Assembly (NCBI GenBank): GCA_023512835.1 | Contig: CM042086.1 | Location: 16,442,309-16,506,308, forward strand | Origin: Taxillus chinensis | Lineage: Eukaryota > Streptophyta > Magnoliopsida > Santalales > Loranthaceae | Length of the DNA: 64,000 nucleotides | Reading direction: 5' to 3' | Part shown: positions 50,555 through 60,872 of the stretch, one piece after another | Layout: each line of letters starts with the position of its first letter | Position numbering within the stretch: the first letter of the stretch is position 1 | Position numbers and translations under genes: made by a program | Notes under the pieces: generated by a model | The model's input: only the letters and a program-made list of their open reading frames with translations | Databases searched by the model: none | Told to the model about the DNA's origin: nothing

Positions 50555-51919
50555 TACGTACCTCATAATAATACTAACTCTTCAACCCCAAAACATGGGT
50601 GGTTACCTTGGCCACCATATAAATTTAGAAGTAATGAGCTACCTTGTCCATCCATTTATCCAGATTGTCTCCCTTCAAGTATGGAAACTCGATCTTTGGT
50701 TTCCTTGGACCCCAATCACGACGTCTATCACCATCAGAGCTATCAACACCACGCCTTTGTCCCCTTTGTTGGTCGTAGACTGGTCTCCGGCCATGGTTTG
50801 CCCTGTCAGATAAATTATCAGTCTTGAAATCATCGTCAATCACTCATTTGACTGGATCATATCATAACCAATGCTCGATTACCATTGGTCCTTTCTCCAC
50901 ATGCCCACCACATCTAATCCGGCCATGATAGGCATTTTCAGCGCCTAATGTATCATCACCCTCCCGCGTAGAATGTCAAGACCTACGATCATCTTCTTGA
51001 GTTCGTTTGCCTTTGGCCGACTCTTTTCCCTTCCTAGCAATGAGTAGACAGTTAAGATTCTCATTGGCCTTGCCTTATGATCAAGCCATCCCCCCCATCG
51101 AAAGCTCTGTCACAAAATGCTCCATGGCTTCAAACCGTTGCTTGTTCGTCTTGGTTGCCCTCTCCATCATCTTGACGAAGAATGCGAAAGAAAAAATTGA
51201 ATCTTTATTGAGACATCTTGATGAGGATCTCTCAGTAAAAGCACCAAATTGTTGAGTACCTTGATTATGATCTAACAATATTCTATAGAAAGATAATTAA
51301 ATACCCAAACTTTAGCCCAAGCAATTCAAGCAATTAACCGAAAAATCCAAAATATAATAATAAACTTCTACTTGAGAGTCTATAATTGATAAAAATCAAC
51401 TTGAATAATAATTCATCATTTGTACGAGGCCTCTTTATGGGCATAGCCACCAACTAAGAATTGAAAATTTAATACAATTGAAAACTATGGTAAAAGACTA
51501 AATTAACCGTACTTACTTACAATAAGGAAAGTAGTCCCAAAATGAAGTCCAGTCGAAGAAGATTTTGTGGATAATACAAAAAGTGCATGTGACAGTACAT
51601 GAATCAATGCATGTGGCGGTGCCACATGCACGGCTCGTGCACAATGCCATGTGCACTGCGCTATATGCGCAGTCGCCTCAAGGCCACAACTCGCCATCAT
51701 CTTGTATAGGGCTCGTCTTGCGTTCGGTGCTGCTCGAATCCGGCTACTTCACCTTGATGTTGACATGGTATCTTCATCATCATATTATTTTTTATAACAT
51801 AAACACGCAAATTAAAATGAATAATTTTAGAAGGAAAAAAAATTCTTTCTCAATTAATTATATTATTATACTTATAATCGAATAAACAAATTTGTACATA
51901 GGTAAACAAATAACTTAAT
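50555..51919 (-). mobile_element. Ty3/gypsy-like 5' segment (leader and gag), copy B
   Basis: Minus-strand reading gives a gag start region (DSIFSFAFFVKMMERATKT, about 51200) and a later gag stretch RRRDWGPRKPKIEFPYLKGD followed by LDKWMDKVAHYF (about 50730-50630), the typical pre-capsid motif of Ty3/gypsy gag proteins. The leader contains short repeated words ('catgtggcggtgccacatg'). It is cut at 51919 by the insertion described next and resumes at about 56365 ('cgctttccttttgag', matching copy A near 50123). Confidence 0.65.
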
Positions 51920-52355
51920 TTATTTCACTTTTTTTAAATGAAAGAGACATTTTATTGAAATTTAAAACAAGTACAAGAAAGGTAGATGATAGTCATACCA
52001 AAAAATAACAGGATGAAGGGCCCATACAAAGATTACATTTTACCCAATAAAACCAACAGGAAAATGTATCAGGGTCCAGCACACTAATGGGCCAAAACAA
52101 GAAAACATGTGTACTTGGCCGACCCAGAGAGATGACATGCATACATGGACAGCCCAAATACAAAAAGAAAAAAGTGGGCTGGCCCAAAAGTGACCAACCA
52201 AAAAAAAAATGGGGGGGGGGTGATGGGCCGGCAACATGCGCCCCCCTAGACTGTCCCGTGACAGCCTGGGCCGCAGGACCGCGCTACCCGAGGCCAGTTG
52301 GCCTCGTGTCACGGGGTCAGGTTTCCTGCGCCTCTCAACCCATTGCGACACTTAG

Positions 52356-54079
52356 TGTCACGCCCCGGATTTCCGACCCGGGGAAACCGGTACGTGACTC
52401 CCCGTTCACCCACACGGAGGGCAAAGGGGTTGGATTACTGGATGCCACACAAGCAAAACTAACAATTACAATAAACAAACAAGCCACATCTTTATTTAAT
52501 TTCAAACATCAAAGGGGTCACAAACCAACCATGTTCCATACTACAATTCAATCCCTTATTAAATTCCCCCCCCCCCCCTTTGGGGTTACATAAATTATAA
52601 AATTACATTACTGAAGTGAACAATAAAATGAAGATGGTCTTCCACCTTGGTGTATTCACCTAACGCTTGTAAGTCCCTGGAAAACAAGCAAACACAATAG
52701 GAGGGGTGAGCAACCACAGCTCAGTAGGGATCAAGTCTCCCCAACCCTTCCCATGTTCCTAGCGGCTACATGCATGTGCACAGGTGTAGTGACGTGGCAG
52801 TATTAAGAAAATAAAGCATTTCACACAAACGGGCGTAACCTCAGCCCCAGCCACACTGGCTAACAAACCACATCTCAAGCAAGTAATTTAACCGCCTCTT
52901 CAGGCCACTGATTTAACCGACTCTCAGGCAAAGTAATTTAACGCCTCTTCAGGCCACTGGTTTAACCGCCTCTCAGGCAAAGTAATTTAACCGCCTCTTC
53001 AGGCCAGATACCACAGTCATGCACACAACATACACCACGGTCACTCAAGCATAAAACCAAACACTTGGTGTGCACCCGTTCACAAGTGCACAAACCCAGC
53101 CATTCAGGTAATAGAACAAACACCCAGCATGCATACATACACCAAATCACAAGTCCAGCCACACAGGCATATTATCAAACATGTACTAGGCATATGCACA
53201 CAACAATATTCACACAGGCATTTCATCAAACATGTAACATGCACTGACCACCCAACAACAGAATCACACCAAAATGCCATTAAAGGCCAACATCCATATA
53301 GGAGATCACACCTATATGGATTTATGTATATATATATAATAGCAGGTATAAACCAAATTCTACCTAAGAACCCTAGGACAGAGAGGGATTAGCAAGAACA
53401 GAACCCCTACCTCAAGTAAAACGCAACAACACAACAATATTCTGTTCCCACGCCGAACGTCGTCCGCCCACGAGACACCGACCACCCACGCAAGACGCCC
53501 GGCAGCAACCAGGAGCTCTCCTTCCCTCTCTCTCTCTGCGACGGCTGGTGGAACAACAAACCCCTAAACCTAAAACAGAGGGACTTCTCCTCCTTATATA
53601 AGCAACACAACATCAAAATGATGTAGTTTTGATTAAGTGAATCCCAGCATCAAAACGACGTAGTTTTGATGGAACAAGCTATGACCTTCCCACATCTATA
53701 CACACCAAAATACTCACTATTTGAACTTGGTCCTTTATGAAGAAATCATCAGCAAAACAAAAGGAAGACAATCATGCAAAAACATGCCTGCACGCGAAAA
53801 TCCCATCTCACGTGCATTCTCGCATGCAGCTCCAAATGGCCTAGAATTTTTCCACAAGTCTTAGAACAACATCAGGAAGGCTCCCATGCAAAAATATCAC
53901 TGCATGTGAAAAGCCATTCTCACGTGCATTCTCACGTGCTCTCCTTAGTGGGCTTAAACTTTGCCTCTTGCTTGCTCATCAACATACAAGATGATTTAGC
54001 CAAAGTGTGTGGAAAGAAAGACCCCTTAAAACCCAACAATTTTCACTCAAAAGGCCACACGCAAACACGGGTCGTTACA
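52356..54079. mobile_element. Solo LTR, 1724 bp, in the first TRIM LTR
   Basis: Begins tgtcacgccccggatttcc and ends acgggtcgttaca, with the canonical TG...CA ends and a 5-bp target duplication cttag (52351-52355 and 54080-54084). The uninterrupted site is visible in the second TRIM LTR ('ggggcacttagcttctctat', about 54876-54896). No internal retroviral-type genes are present, so it is a solo LTR left by LTR-LTR recombination, or a large-LTR derivative. Inside, 52870-53010 is a tandem repeat on 'cctcttcaggccactg.tttaaccg'. Confidence 0.88.
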
Positions 54080-55002
54080 CTTAGCTTCTCTATCCACGGT
54101 CCGCTAAGTTTAGCCTTTGAGGACGTAGACTGGTTTCGCCCTGCCACTGGGCTCATCAGGAGAACGGCTCCAGTTCCCGACTAGTTTGTGTAAGGATGGC
54201 CAAATCCTTTCTTCAACGTCAAGTCCTCGACTAGCGGCGTGCTCCCCGCATTCAATCGGGTCGGCACGTCTGAACTCCGAAGGGGTTCCATCCGTTTTCC
54301 TCCACCAACTGCTTAGAACCTTCCGCTGCGCACCATTTACGCTTTCAACCAACCCCTCTCCTTTACGTAGCACGAATACATTCTTGAATCGTGCCACTGA
54401 GAAACATCCCGCCAGCACCACGCTGCTCGGGTCGTGACATTCTCCTCCACCCAATCCTCGCAACGTCCTCGTTGCGTTTGTCGACATCGCTTCCCCACAG
54501 GCGATGGCATCGTTACCTCGATGCCCTCCCACTCGCCCAATGTCAACAGCTTGGATATCGCTTCCCCGCAGGTTGCAACACCTTTACCAAGATGCTCGCC
54601 CACTCGCCCAATGTCCAAAGGATAAGAGGCTTCCAAGATTGCTCCGACGCCCTCCTTCGTACTCCCTTGCCCAACTCTGTATCACACTCTAGGATACTCC
54701 AACTCTATGGACACAAGGCGTGCAAGACACTATCGGTCGACTCACCTTTGTGAGCTCCCACCTTGGGATCACGCTACTCGCGAGAGTGCTCGGCGAGTCT
54801 TCAGGATACGGGAAGGTTCGGCTCTAATACCACTTGTCACGGGGTCAGGTTTCCTACGCCTCTCAACCCATTGGGGCACTTAGCTTCTCTATCAACGGTC
54901 CGCTAAGTTTAGCCTTTGAGGGTTGAAGCGCACGTAAACTGGTTTCGCCCTGTCACTGGGCTCATCAGGAGAACGGCTCCAGTTTCCGACCAGTTTGTGT
55001 AA

Positions 55003-55359
55003 GAGCATCTCCAACAATAATATGTATTTTATCTTCACATGTAGAGAATTTTTTATTTGTGAAGAGTGTTTTTTTGCTTTTAACTCCAACAACACTCTTC
55101 ATTTCAACTTTATTTGTATTAAAATAATAAATTTTATTATATTTTTAATATAATAAACTTTCATTTGGATAGAGAAGAGAGGAAAGAGAAAATAATAAAT
55201 ATTAAAATAATATGTGAAGAATGAATAGTGACTCTTCAAAAATGAAGAGTCACTATAGCTTTTTCTACATGTGGAGAGTCAAATAAAGAGTTTGTTGGAG
55301 CTTGTTTTTTGCATTTGGCTCTCTATTTGTAGACAATAGAGAGCCTCTTGGAGTTGTTA
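55003..55359. mobile_element. 357-bp MITE in the second TRIM LTR
   Basis: Flanked by TAA (55000-55002 and 55360-55362). The empty site is seen in the first TRIM LTR ('tttgtgtaaggatggcc', about 54184-54200). The left end is gagcatctccaacaa and the right end reads, inverted, ataacaactccaagagg: imperfect terminal repeats. Inside there is a perfect 14-bp inverted repeat with a 4-base loop (55225-55238 and 55243-55256, atagtgactcttca). Tourist-like by target duplication. Confidence 0.85.
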
Positions 55360-56317
55360 TAAGGATGGCCAAATCCCTTCTTCAACGTCAAGTCCTCGAC
55401 TAGCGGCGTGCTCCCCGCATTCAACCGGGTCGACACGTCTGAACTCCGAAGGGGTTCCATCCGTTTTCCTCCACCAACTGCCTAGAACCTTCCGCTGCGC
55501 ACCATCTACGCTTTCAACCAACCCCTCTCCTTTACGTAGCATGAATACATTCTTGAATTGTGTCACTGAGAAACGTCCCGCCAGCACCACACTGCTCGGG
55601 TCGTGACACTCGGGACCTGCAAGCACGGAAAAATGCACACGGGCGTGAGGGTGCTTGAGAGTCTGGGGGGGCTGGAAGGAGGAGGATGCCCGGAGAAGCG
55701 GGGGTGACGGACGTCGAGGGCGGGGAGACCGTTGGGGAACCGGGCGGGCCGCTCGGCGCACGGGGGATGCCGTGGGAAGGCCGGACGCCAAACGGTGCCG
55801 GAGCGGGATGCCACAAAGCCGTAGCCATAGCCGTCGGAGCCGCAGGAAGTCGGGGAGAAGGAGAAATTGGGATGGATAGCTAGATCGTCGGGGAGGGGAG
55901 GAGGAGCCACCGGACGACCAAGGGGAAAGCACTATCAGGATGGACAACCAAATCTTCGGGGAGGGAGGAAGGCCGAGGAGGGTCGGAGCCAACGGGGAGA
56001 GCAAACTGGAGGGGAGCCAGGGCCACAAAGGAGGAGCGGCCAAGAGGAGGCGCGTGGGAGGGAAAGGCGCCAGCGGAGGGCGGCCTCAACGGTAAGCCAC
56101 CGAAGGAGGAGACGATGCCAAAGGTCGCTAGAAACCTGCAAAAAACAAAAGAAAAACAAAAACAAAAAATAAAAGGGAGGAGTGAAGGAGGAGGAGATGG
56201 GGGAGGAGGAAAAGAAGGAGAAAACAGGGTGGTGATCGCCGGAAAAGGGTGCTGAAAATGGAGTTCTCTAGAGAGAGGGGAGAGCTTCTCTCACTATGAG
56301 TTTATTTTTGGTTTAGA

Positions 56318-56359
<42 letters not shown>

Positions 56360-56415
56360 TCACTCGCTTTCCTTTTGAGAGGTAGGAAGAAGAAAGTAGT
56401 ATTATATGCGATAAA

Positions 56416-56813
56416 GAGCACTAACAACTTCTCAACAAGTTTTCCTAAATTTATAGTTTTAAACTACTTTTTGATTCCATATACAAATATACATCACAAT
56501 AGATTCCCTAAATCACCCTCTAGATCATTAAAATAATATTTTATACTGCTTATTTTATTTAATAATAATTTTTTATAATTTAATATAAAATAAAAGTTAA
56601 TGTTCTGGAAACGTGAAGGAGAAAAGTGAGAGAATTTTTTTAGATATAATTTAGTAATTATAATAAGTGAATAATATTTTCTAATACATTGGGAAACATT
56701 ATACAAACCTTACAAAAAAGTTAAATATAGAGCATTTGTCATAGGAATAATTTTATAATTTTTTCTTAAATATATAAAAACCGACGTATACAAGGAATCT
56801 ATTTGCTTTACCT
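56416..56813. mobile_element. MITE family A, copy 4
   Basis: 398 bp with left end gagcactaacaactt and right end tttgctttacctc followed by TTA. It shares 'tatagttttaaactactttt', 'caatagattccctaaatca', 'tttaatataaaataaaag', 'gaaacgtgaaggag' and 'gttaaatatagagcattt' with the copies at 6568, 27671 and 38861. Same orientation as the copies at 6568 and 38861. Confidence 0.7.
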
Positions 56814-56853
56814 CTTACTCTTGCTTCGCAGTGTTGCTGTTTCTGTTTAGTTA

Positions 56854-57350
56854 GAGCATTCACAATGGACTCAATATACTTTAGTTATAATTTAACCCAA
56901 TAATGAGCTTTTATACATTATAGCTAGCTCTATTTTAAGCTATGAAATAATAGACTCACCGTAATTTCAACATCGCCCTGTACAAATCGCCCTCCCTCCC
57001 CCTGCGTTTCCCTTCCACTGCTGTGCCTATGCCTCCCCTCCCTTTGCACCCTGCGATGCCCTCCCCCACCGTCGCCCACTGCCGTGCCGCCGCCCCTCCC
57101 CCTCTGCAGCCGCCCTGCCTTGCATGCGTTTTTTTTCAGGCCAAATTGGCTGTGTGTGTGCTGTAGGTCAAATAAAATAAATTATTATTTTATTTGATTG
57201 TAGCATTTAGATAATGTAATTTTGGCCAGCCATTTAGCCAGAAGTTAAATTTACTGTAGCAATAGAGAGCCTATTGCATGGGTGTTTTTTTTTCATTTTT
57301 ACTTATATTTTGGCTAAATTTAACTGTTAGTTAGTCTAGTGTGAGTGCTT
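56854..57350. mobile_element. Tourist-like MITE 1 of a three-element row
   Basis: 497 bp between TTA (56851-56853) and TTA (57351-57353). The left end is gagcattcacaatgg and the right end ctagtgtgagtgctt; these are inverted repeats. The core is GC/C-rich (56980-57130). The 3' arm ('gagcctattgcatggg', 'ggctaaatttaactg') is nearly the same as that of the third element. Confidence 0.8.
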
Positions 57351-57353
57351 TTA

Positions 57354-57644
57354 GAGCATCTACAGTAATTTTGGTATTTTTATTTATATTTTCGGGATAA
57401 AATAGTAAATAATTTACTTATTTTTTTAAAATATCAAACATCTCATTCCTTATTTCTATCTACATTTTATTATTTAATTTATTTTATATTATTTTTTTAT
57501 CATCCTTTCATTTATTATAAAATCAAAAAGTTACAATTTTAATAATATATGTTAAAAATTATAGGAAAAGTATTTAGGGATAAATAGTGAAGTCCTAAAT
57601 ATAGAGAAAAAAATTAGATTATAGAAAACCTGATGTGAATGCTC
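57354..57644. mobile_element. Tourist-like MITE 2 of the row
   Basis: 291 bp between TTA (57351-57353) and TTA (57645-57647). The left end is gagcatctacagtaa and the right end cctgatgtgaatgctc, forming terminal inverted repeats. AT-rich throughout, without the GC core of its neighbours, so it is a different subfamily. Its left TTA is shared with element 1. Confidence 0.8.
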
Positions 57645-57647
57645 TTA

Positions 57648-58308
57648 GAACACTCACAATAGCCTAAATATAATTTAGTTATAATTTAATTAAGTAATCA
57701 CATTTTATAAATTATAGCTATTTTTAAGAAAATTTAATTAAAATATTATACAATCACATTTTCTACATTATAACTATTTTGATTGTATACTCAATAAAAT
57801 TTCAATTTTAATTAAAATAATATATCACTTTTCTTTTCTCTCTCTCCCCTCCCTCGCTCTCCGCTCGCGCAGTCACATAGCCGCTGCGCCTCCCCCCCTC
57901 ATCGCCCGTCACGCCTCCCCCACCCTTTTCGCCCGCCGCGTCAAGTCTCCCCCTCCCTCTCCGGCCGCCGCGCCAGATCTCCCCTCTCCCTCTTCGCCTG
58001 CCGCGGCCGGTCTCTCCCCTCCCTCTCCGCCCGTCGCGCCAGATCTCACCTCCTCCCCTCTCCGCCGGCTGCGCTCGGTGGTTCCCCCCCTTCTCTCTCC
58101 CCCCACGCCTCCTCCCTGCCGCACGGTTCTTCCCCTGCGTTCCTCCGCCCGCGTGAGTGATCTTATTATTTTATCACAAAATATTTTTTAGCTAATGAAA
58201 TTGACTGGCTAAATTTGGCCAGGTTAAATTTACTGTAATAATAGCGAGCATGTTGCATGATTGTTTTTTTCATCTTTTAGCTATATATGTTGGCTAAATT
58301 TAACTTAT
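57648..58308. mobile_element. Tourist-like MITE 3 of the row, reaching the RRP44 leader
   Basis: Begins gaacactcacaatagcc right after the shared TTA (57645-57647). AT-rich arms enclose a C-rich core (57850-58150) with a degenerate tandem repeat on 'cgcgccagatctcccctctc'. The 3' arm matches element 1 up to 'ggctaaatttaact' but lacks its last 25 or so bases, so the right end is truncated or diverged. It ends about 50 bp before the RRP44 start codon. Confidence 0.7.
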
Positions 58309-58358
58309 AGGCGGCAAACGTACGCTGCGGTAGCGGAGCAGCGACGCAAATTGGAGCA

Positions 58359-60227
58359 ATGCTGCGAACCAAGAGTTATAACGTGAAATCGAAGGCAGGG
58401 AGACTCCTAAAGGTCTCCCTTCTTCTTCCTACCTCTCCAACTTACCCTAACCCTAACCCTAGTTCTCACTATCGCTTCTCTATTGTTCTGGTTGCAGATC
58501 GTTAAAGAGGTCTACCTCAGAGACGACATCTACTGTGGCGCTCCAATTTGCAAAATCTGCAATACCTCCGGTGCTCGCCTCAGTCCGAACGCGTCCACCG
58601 TACTCGTTGTCGACACTAATGTTGTCCTTCACCAGGTATTCTCAACATTGTCCCCTCTCCTCGGACACTGATGAAGCTGTGGACTTATATTTTGTTTTGG
58701 TTCCCATGCTCGGCTTGTAGATTGATCTGCTTGAGAACCCGGCAATTGACGACGTTGTCGTGCTATCCGTGGTGCTGGACGAGGTCAAGAATAAGAATAT
58801 TTCCATATACAATAGGATCAGAGCCCTGTGCAGTAATTCTATCCGGAGATTCTACGTCTTCTCGAATGAGCACCACAAGTATGTTCTGCTGCTTTCTTAA
58901 TTCCTGTCAATTCTAGCGTATTCATATATGTTACTATGTATTGTTTATGTTCACGCTCATGCAATGAGGTCTGTTTTGCTGCGAGAAATGAATTCGTTGC
59001 CGCAAGATTAGTTGTGGGTAATGTGTTTTATAATTATATGCTGTTCAAGAGCTACCGTTGCATCAATTTTGATTTGTTGGTCCTTCAGTATCTGCTGCAT
59101 TTTATTGAGCTCTTCTTCAAAATTTTTGTTATCATTTTTTATTAATGCGATTGTTTCCGCCCTTGTTACTTTTCTGGGAAGTTTGTTTTATGTGTCTCAA
59201 CTGCTATTTGACCTGTTATGCTTCATTCTCTGCAGGGATACATATGTAAGCCAAATGGTAGGTGAAAGTCCAAATGATCGGAATGACAGAGGTATGTTTC
59301 AATGACAATAACAAGTGATACTAATGGCGATAAATCCTGCAAAGAACCACATCCACTGGAAAAACTGCCTCACAATGAGAAATCTACTTTCCCAATAGCT
59401 TGCATATCATTTTCATAGTTTGTAGTTTATTTTGATTTTATTTTTTTGTGTCTTGAGTGTGCACAAATTTCCAATAGCTGACATGTGGAACATGTGATTC
59501 AGCAATTAGGGTGGCAGCTCAGTGGTATCAGAATCATCTAGGTGGTGCATTGCGAGTCTTACTCATAACCAATGACAAGGAGAATAAGAGGAAGGCTAGT
59601 CAAGAAGGCATTCATGCGGAGACAGGTACTCAATAACATATTGTCATTATTCATGAAGCTAGGAGCCTCCTTAATTTCACTAATATCGGTGGAAAGTAAC
59701 CCTTTAGTCATTTGTAAAAACAGTTGAGTCATTTGTAAAATCACTGGGTCAACCTGCTTTGCTGGATTTACTTGTGCTACCTGTCTCAGAAGATGTAGAC
59801 ATGGAGAGTGTTGAAGATTTAAGACCGTCAAAGCGGAAAATCATTTATAGCGAGGTAATCCTTTTCATCAAGTTCATGCCTTCTACTTATATTGTGTTAT
59901 TTGGGCTATTAGCTTGGCCACCACTTTACTCTTCCCCTTTAAAAAAACAGAGAAGGATATTAATTCTTCTATTCTCTTATTATCAGCACAAACCCATGTC
60001 TGAGGTTACTTCTGGCTTGAGTTGTGGAATATACCATCAAGGCAAACTACGTGTTAATCGTTATAACCCTTTTGAAGCGTATGTTGGAAGTGAGAGCATC
60101 GGTGATGAGATAATTATACATGGACTCACCAACATGAATAGGGCTTTTGACGGAGATATTGTGGCTGTGGAACTTTTGCCTCAGGATCAGTGGCACAAGG
60201 AGACATCTTTATCTATAGCAGATGAAG
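58359..60227 (+). CDS. RRP44A: Exosome exonuclease RRP44/DIS3, N-terminal exons (partial)
   Basis: Seven exons with closing phases: 58359-58412, 58498-58635, 58721-58878, 59236-59291, 59503-59625, 59724-59854, 59987-60227 (300 residues; the last splits a codon at a gtatgc donor). The start MLRTKSYNVKSKAGRLLKIV matches DIS3 proteins. CR3 cysteines are C31, C36 and C39 (CGAPICKIC). The PIN endonuclease domain spans about 52-190 with the four acidic residues D57, E85, D134 and D160 at family spacing. From about 225, SEVTSGLSCGIYHQGKLRV is the first cold-shock domain. RRP44 is the catalytic subunit of the exosome, degrading RNA 3' to 5'. The second and third OB folds and the RNB catalytic domain, about 650 residues, are not in the window; presumably they lie to the right. 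Confidence 0.92.
58445..58462 (+). promoter_or_regulatory. Telomere-like repeat in RRP44 intron 1
   Basis: Three consecutive ccctaa units (taccctaaccctaacccta) lie in intron 1, about 90 bp after the start codon. This fits a telo-box cluster, known near transcription starts of plant genes for translation and RNA processing. Short interstitial telomere DNA is the alternative. Confidence 0.45.
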
Positions 60228-60618
60228 GTATGCTACTGTTGTGAACTTGTGGGGTCGCCTAGAAAATTGGATGCATTAGAAACACATAATTACCCTTGTT
60301 ATTGTTGAGCAACTAGTTTACCTCCCACTACACACAATGACACAAGAGATTTGGATGATGATCATTAGTGATTGAAGCCATTGAGGCTATGATAATATAT
60401 TGCTTTTATATCTACATGGATGGCACAGATTGTACCTAGGAATTCCAGGCAATCGTACCTCTAATATCTTCTTGAACAACTTTGCCTCGAAGGCTAAGAT
60501 GCCAAGTAAAGTGCTTAAAATAAATATTAATTGTTTACAGTTAGCATGTGCAAATTTGTTCATCATGTCCTATTAACTATGGGCCTAATATAATTAATCT
60601 TTAAAAGTTCTTTTGTGG
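60228..60618. other. Start of RRP44 intron 7, nothing else recognised
   Basis: Follows the exon 7 donor. No exon continuing RRP44 (second OB fold or RNB domain) was recognised from here to the right edge, so the intron is at least 3.7 kb or the gene is broken. Confidence 0.45.
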
Positions 60619-60872
60619 CATAGTTTTCAAAGCACCCAAGCAAACCAAAGTGGTCGAAGGAAGCTTGAATGTCTTAGCGATAAAGTGACCAATAAAGCCC
60701 TCTCGAAGTGACCAAAACATATTGTAATTAAAATTATTATAAATTCTAACAAAATATGTCAAATAGTTCATAGCTTCATAATTTTATTAAATCACAAAAC
60801 AAAGTTTTAAACAAATTATAAATAGAAAAAATTAAAGTCATATTATTGGCCTATTAAAGTAACACTAAAACA

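Larger units (their letters stand above)
52307..55608 (-). mobile_element. TRIM (miniature LTR retrotransposon) with both LTRs interrupted
   Basis: Two LTR copies in direct orientation. The first is 52307-52355 plus 54085-54439 (404 bp without its insert); the second is 54835-55002 plus 55363-55608 (about 414 bp without its insert). LTR ends are tgtcacgggg and gggtcgtgaca. The internal region is only 395 bp (54440-54834). The element points to the minus strand: TGGTATTAGAGC (54832-54821), one mismatch from the tRNA-Met primer site, lies two bases after the upstream LTR, and the purine tract ggtggaggagaa (54451-54440) directly precedes the downstream LTR. Flanking ctcg (52303-52306 and 55609-55612) is the likely target duplication. 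It has no coding capacity; mobility would depend on other elements. Confidence 0.85.
51920..56364 (-). mobile_element. LINE remnant (minus strand) carrying a nested TRIM
   Basis: Bounded by the direct repeat ttatttcact (51920-51929 and 56355-56364). On the minus strand the low-coordinate end is a poly(A) tail just inside the repeat, preceded by a 3'UTR-like stretch (51930-52306). The high-coordinate end is a GC-rich 5' part (55613-56310) beginning 'agagaagctctcccctctct' on the minus strand, typical of plant LINE leaders, with a Pro-rich open frame. Both LINE ORF cores (endonuclease, reverse transcriptase) are missing, so it is an internally deleted copy. A (ATT)n microsatellite (about 56318-56358) sits at the high-coordinate junction. 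The TRIM at 52307-55608 interrupts it. Confidence 0.6.

Noticed and set aside
52087..54184. Open frames across the solo LTR region (168 and 136 codons)
   Set aside because: They cross transposon borders and have no recognisable domain.
55357..56043. A 228-codon minus-strand open frame
   Set aside because: It runs across the TRIM LTR, its border and GC-rich LINE leader sequence; composition is low-complexity Pro/Ser/Arg and no domain is seen.
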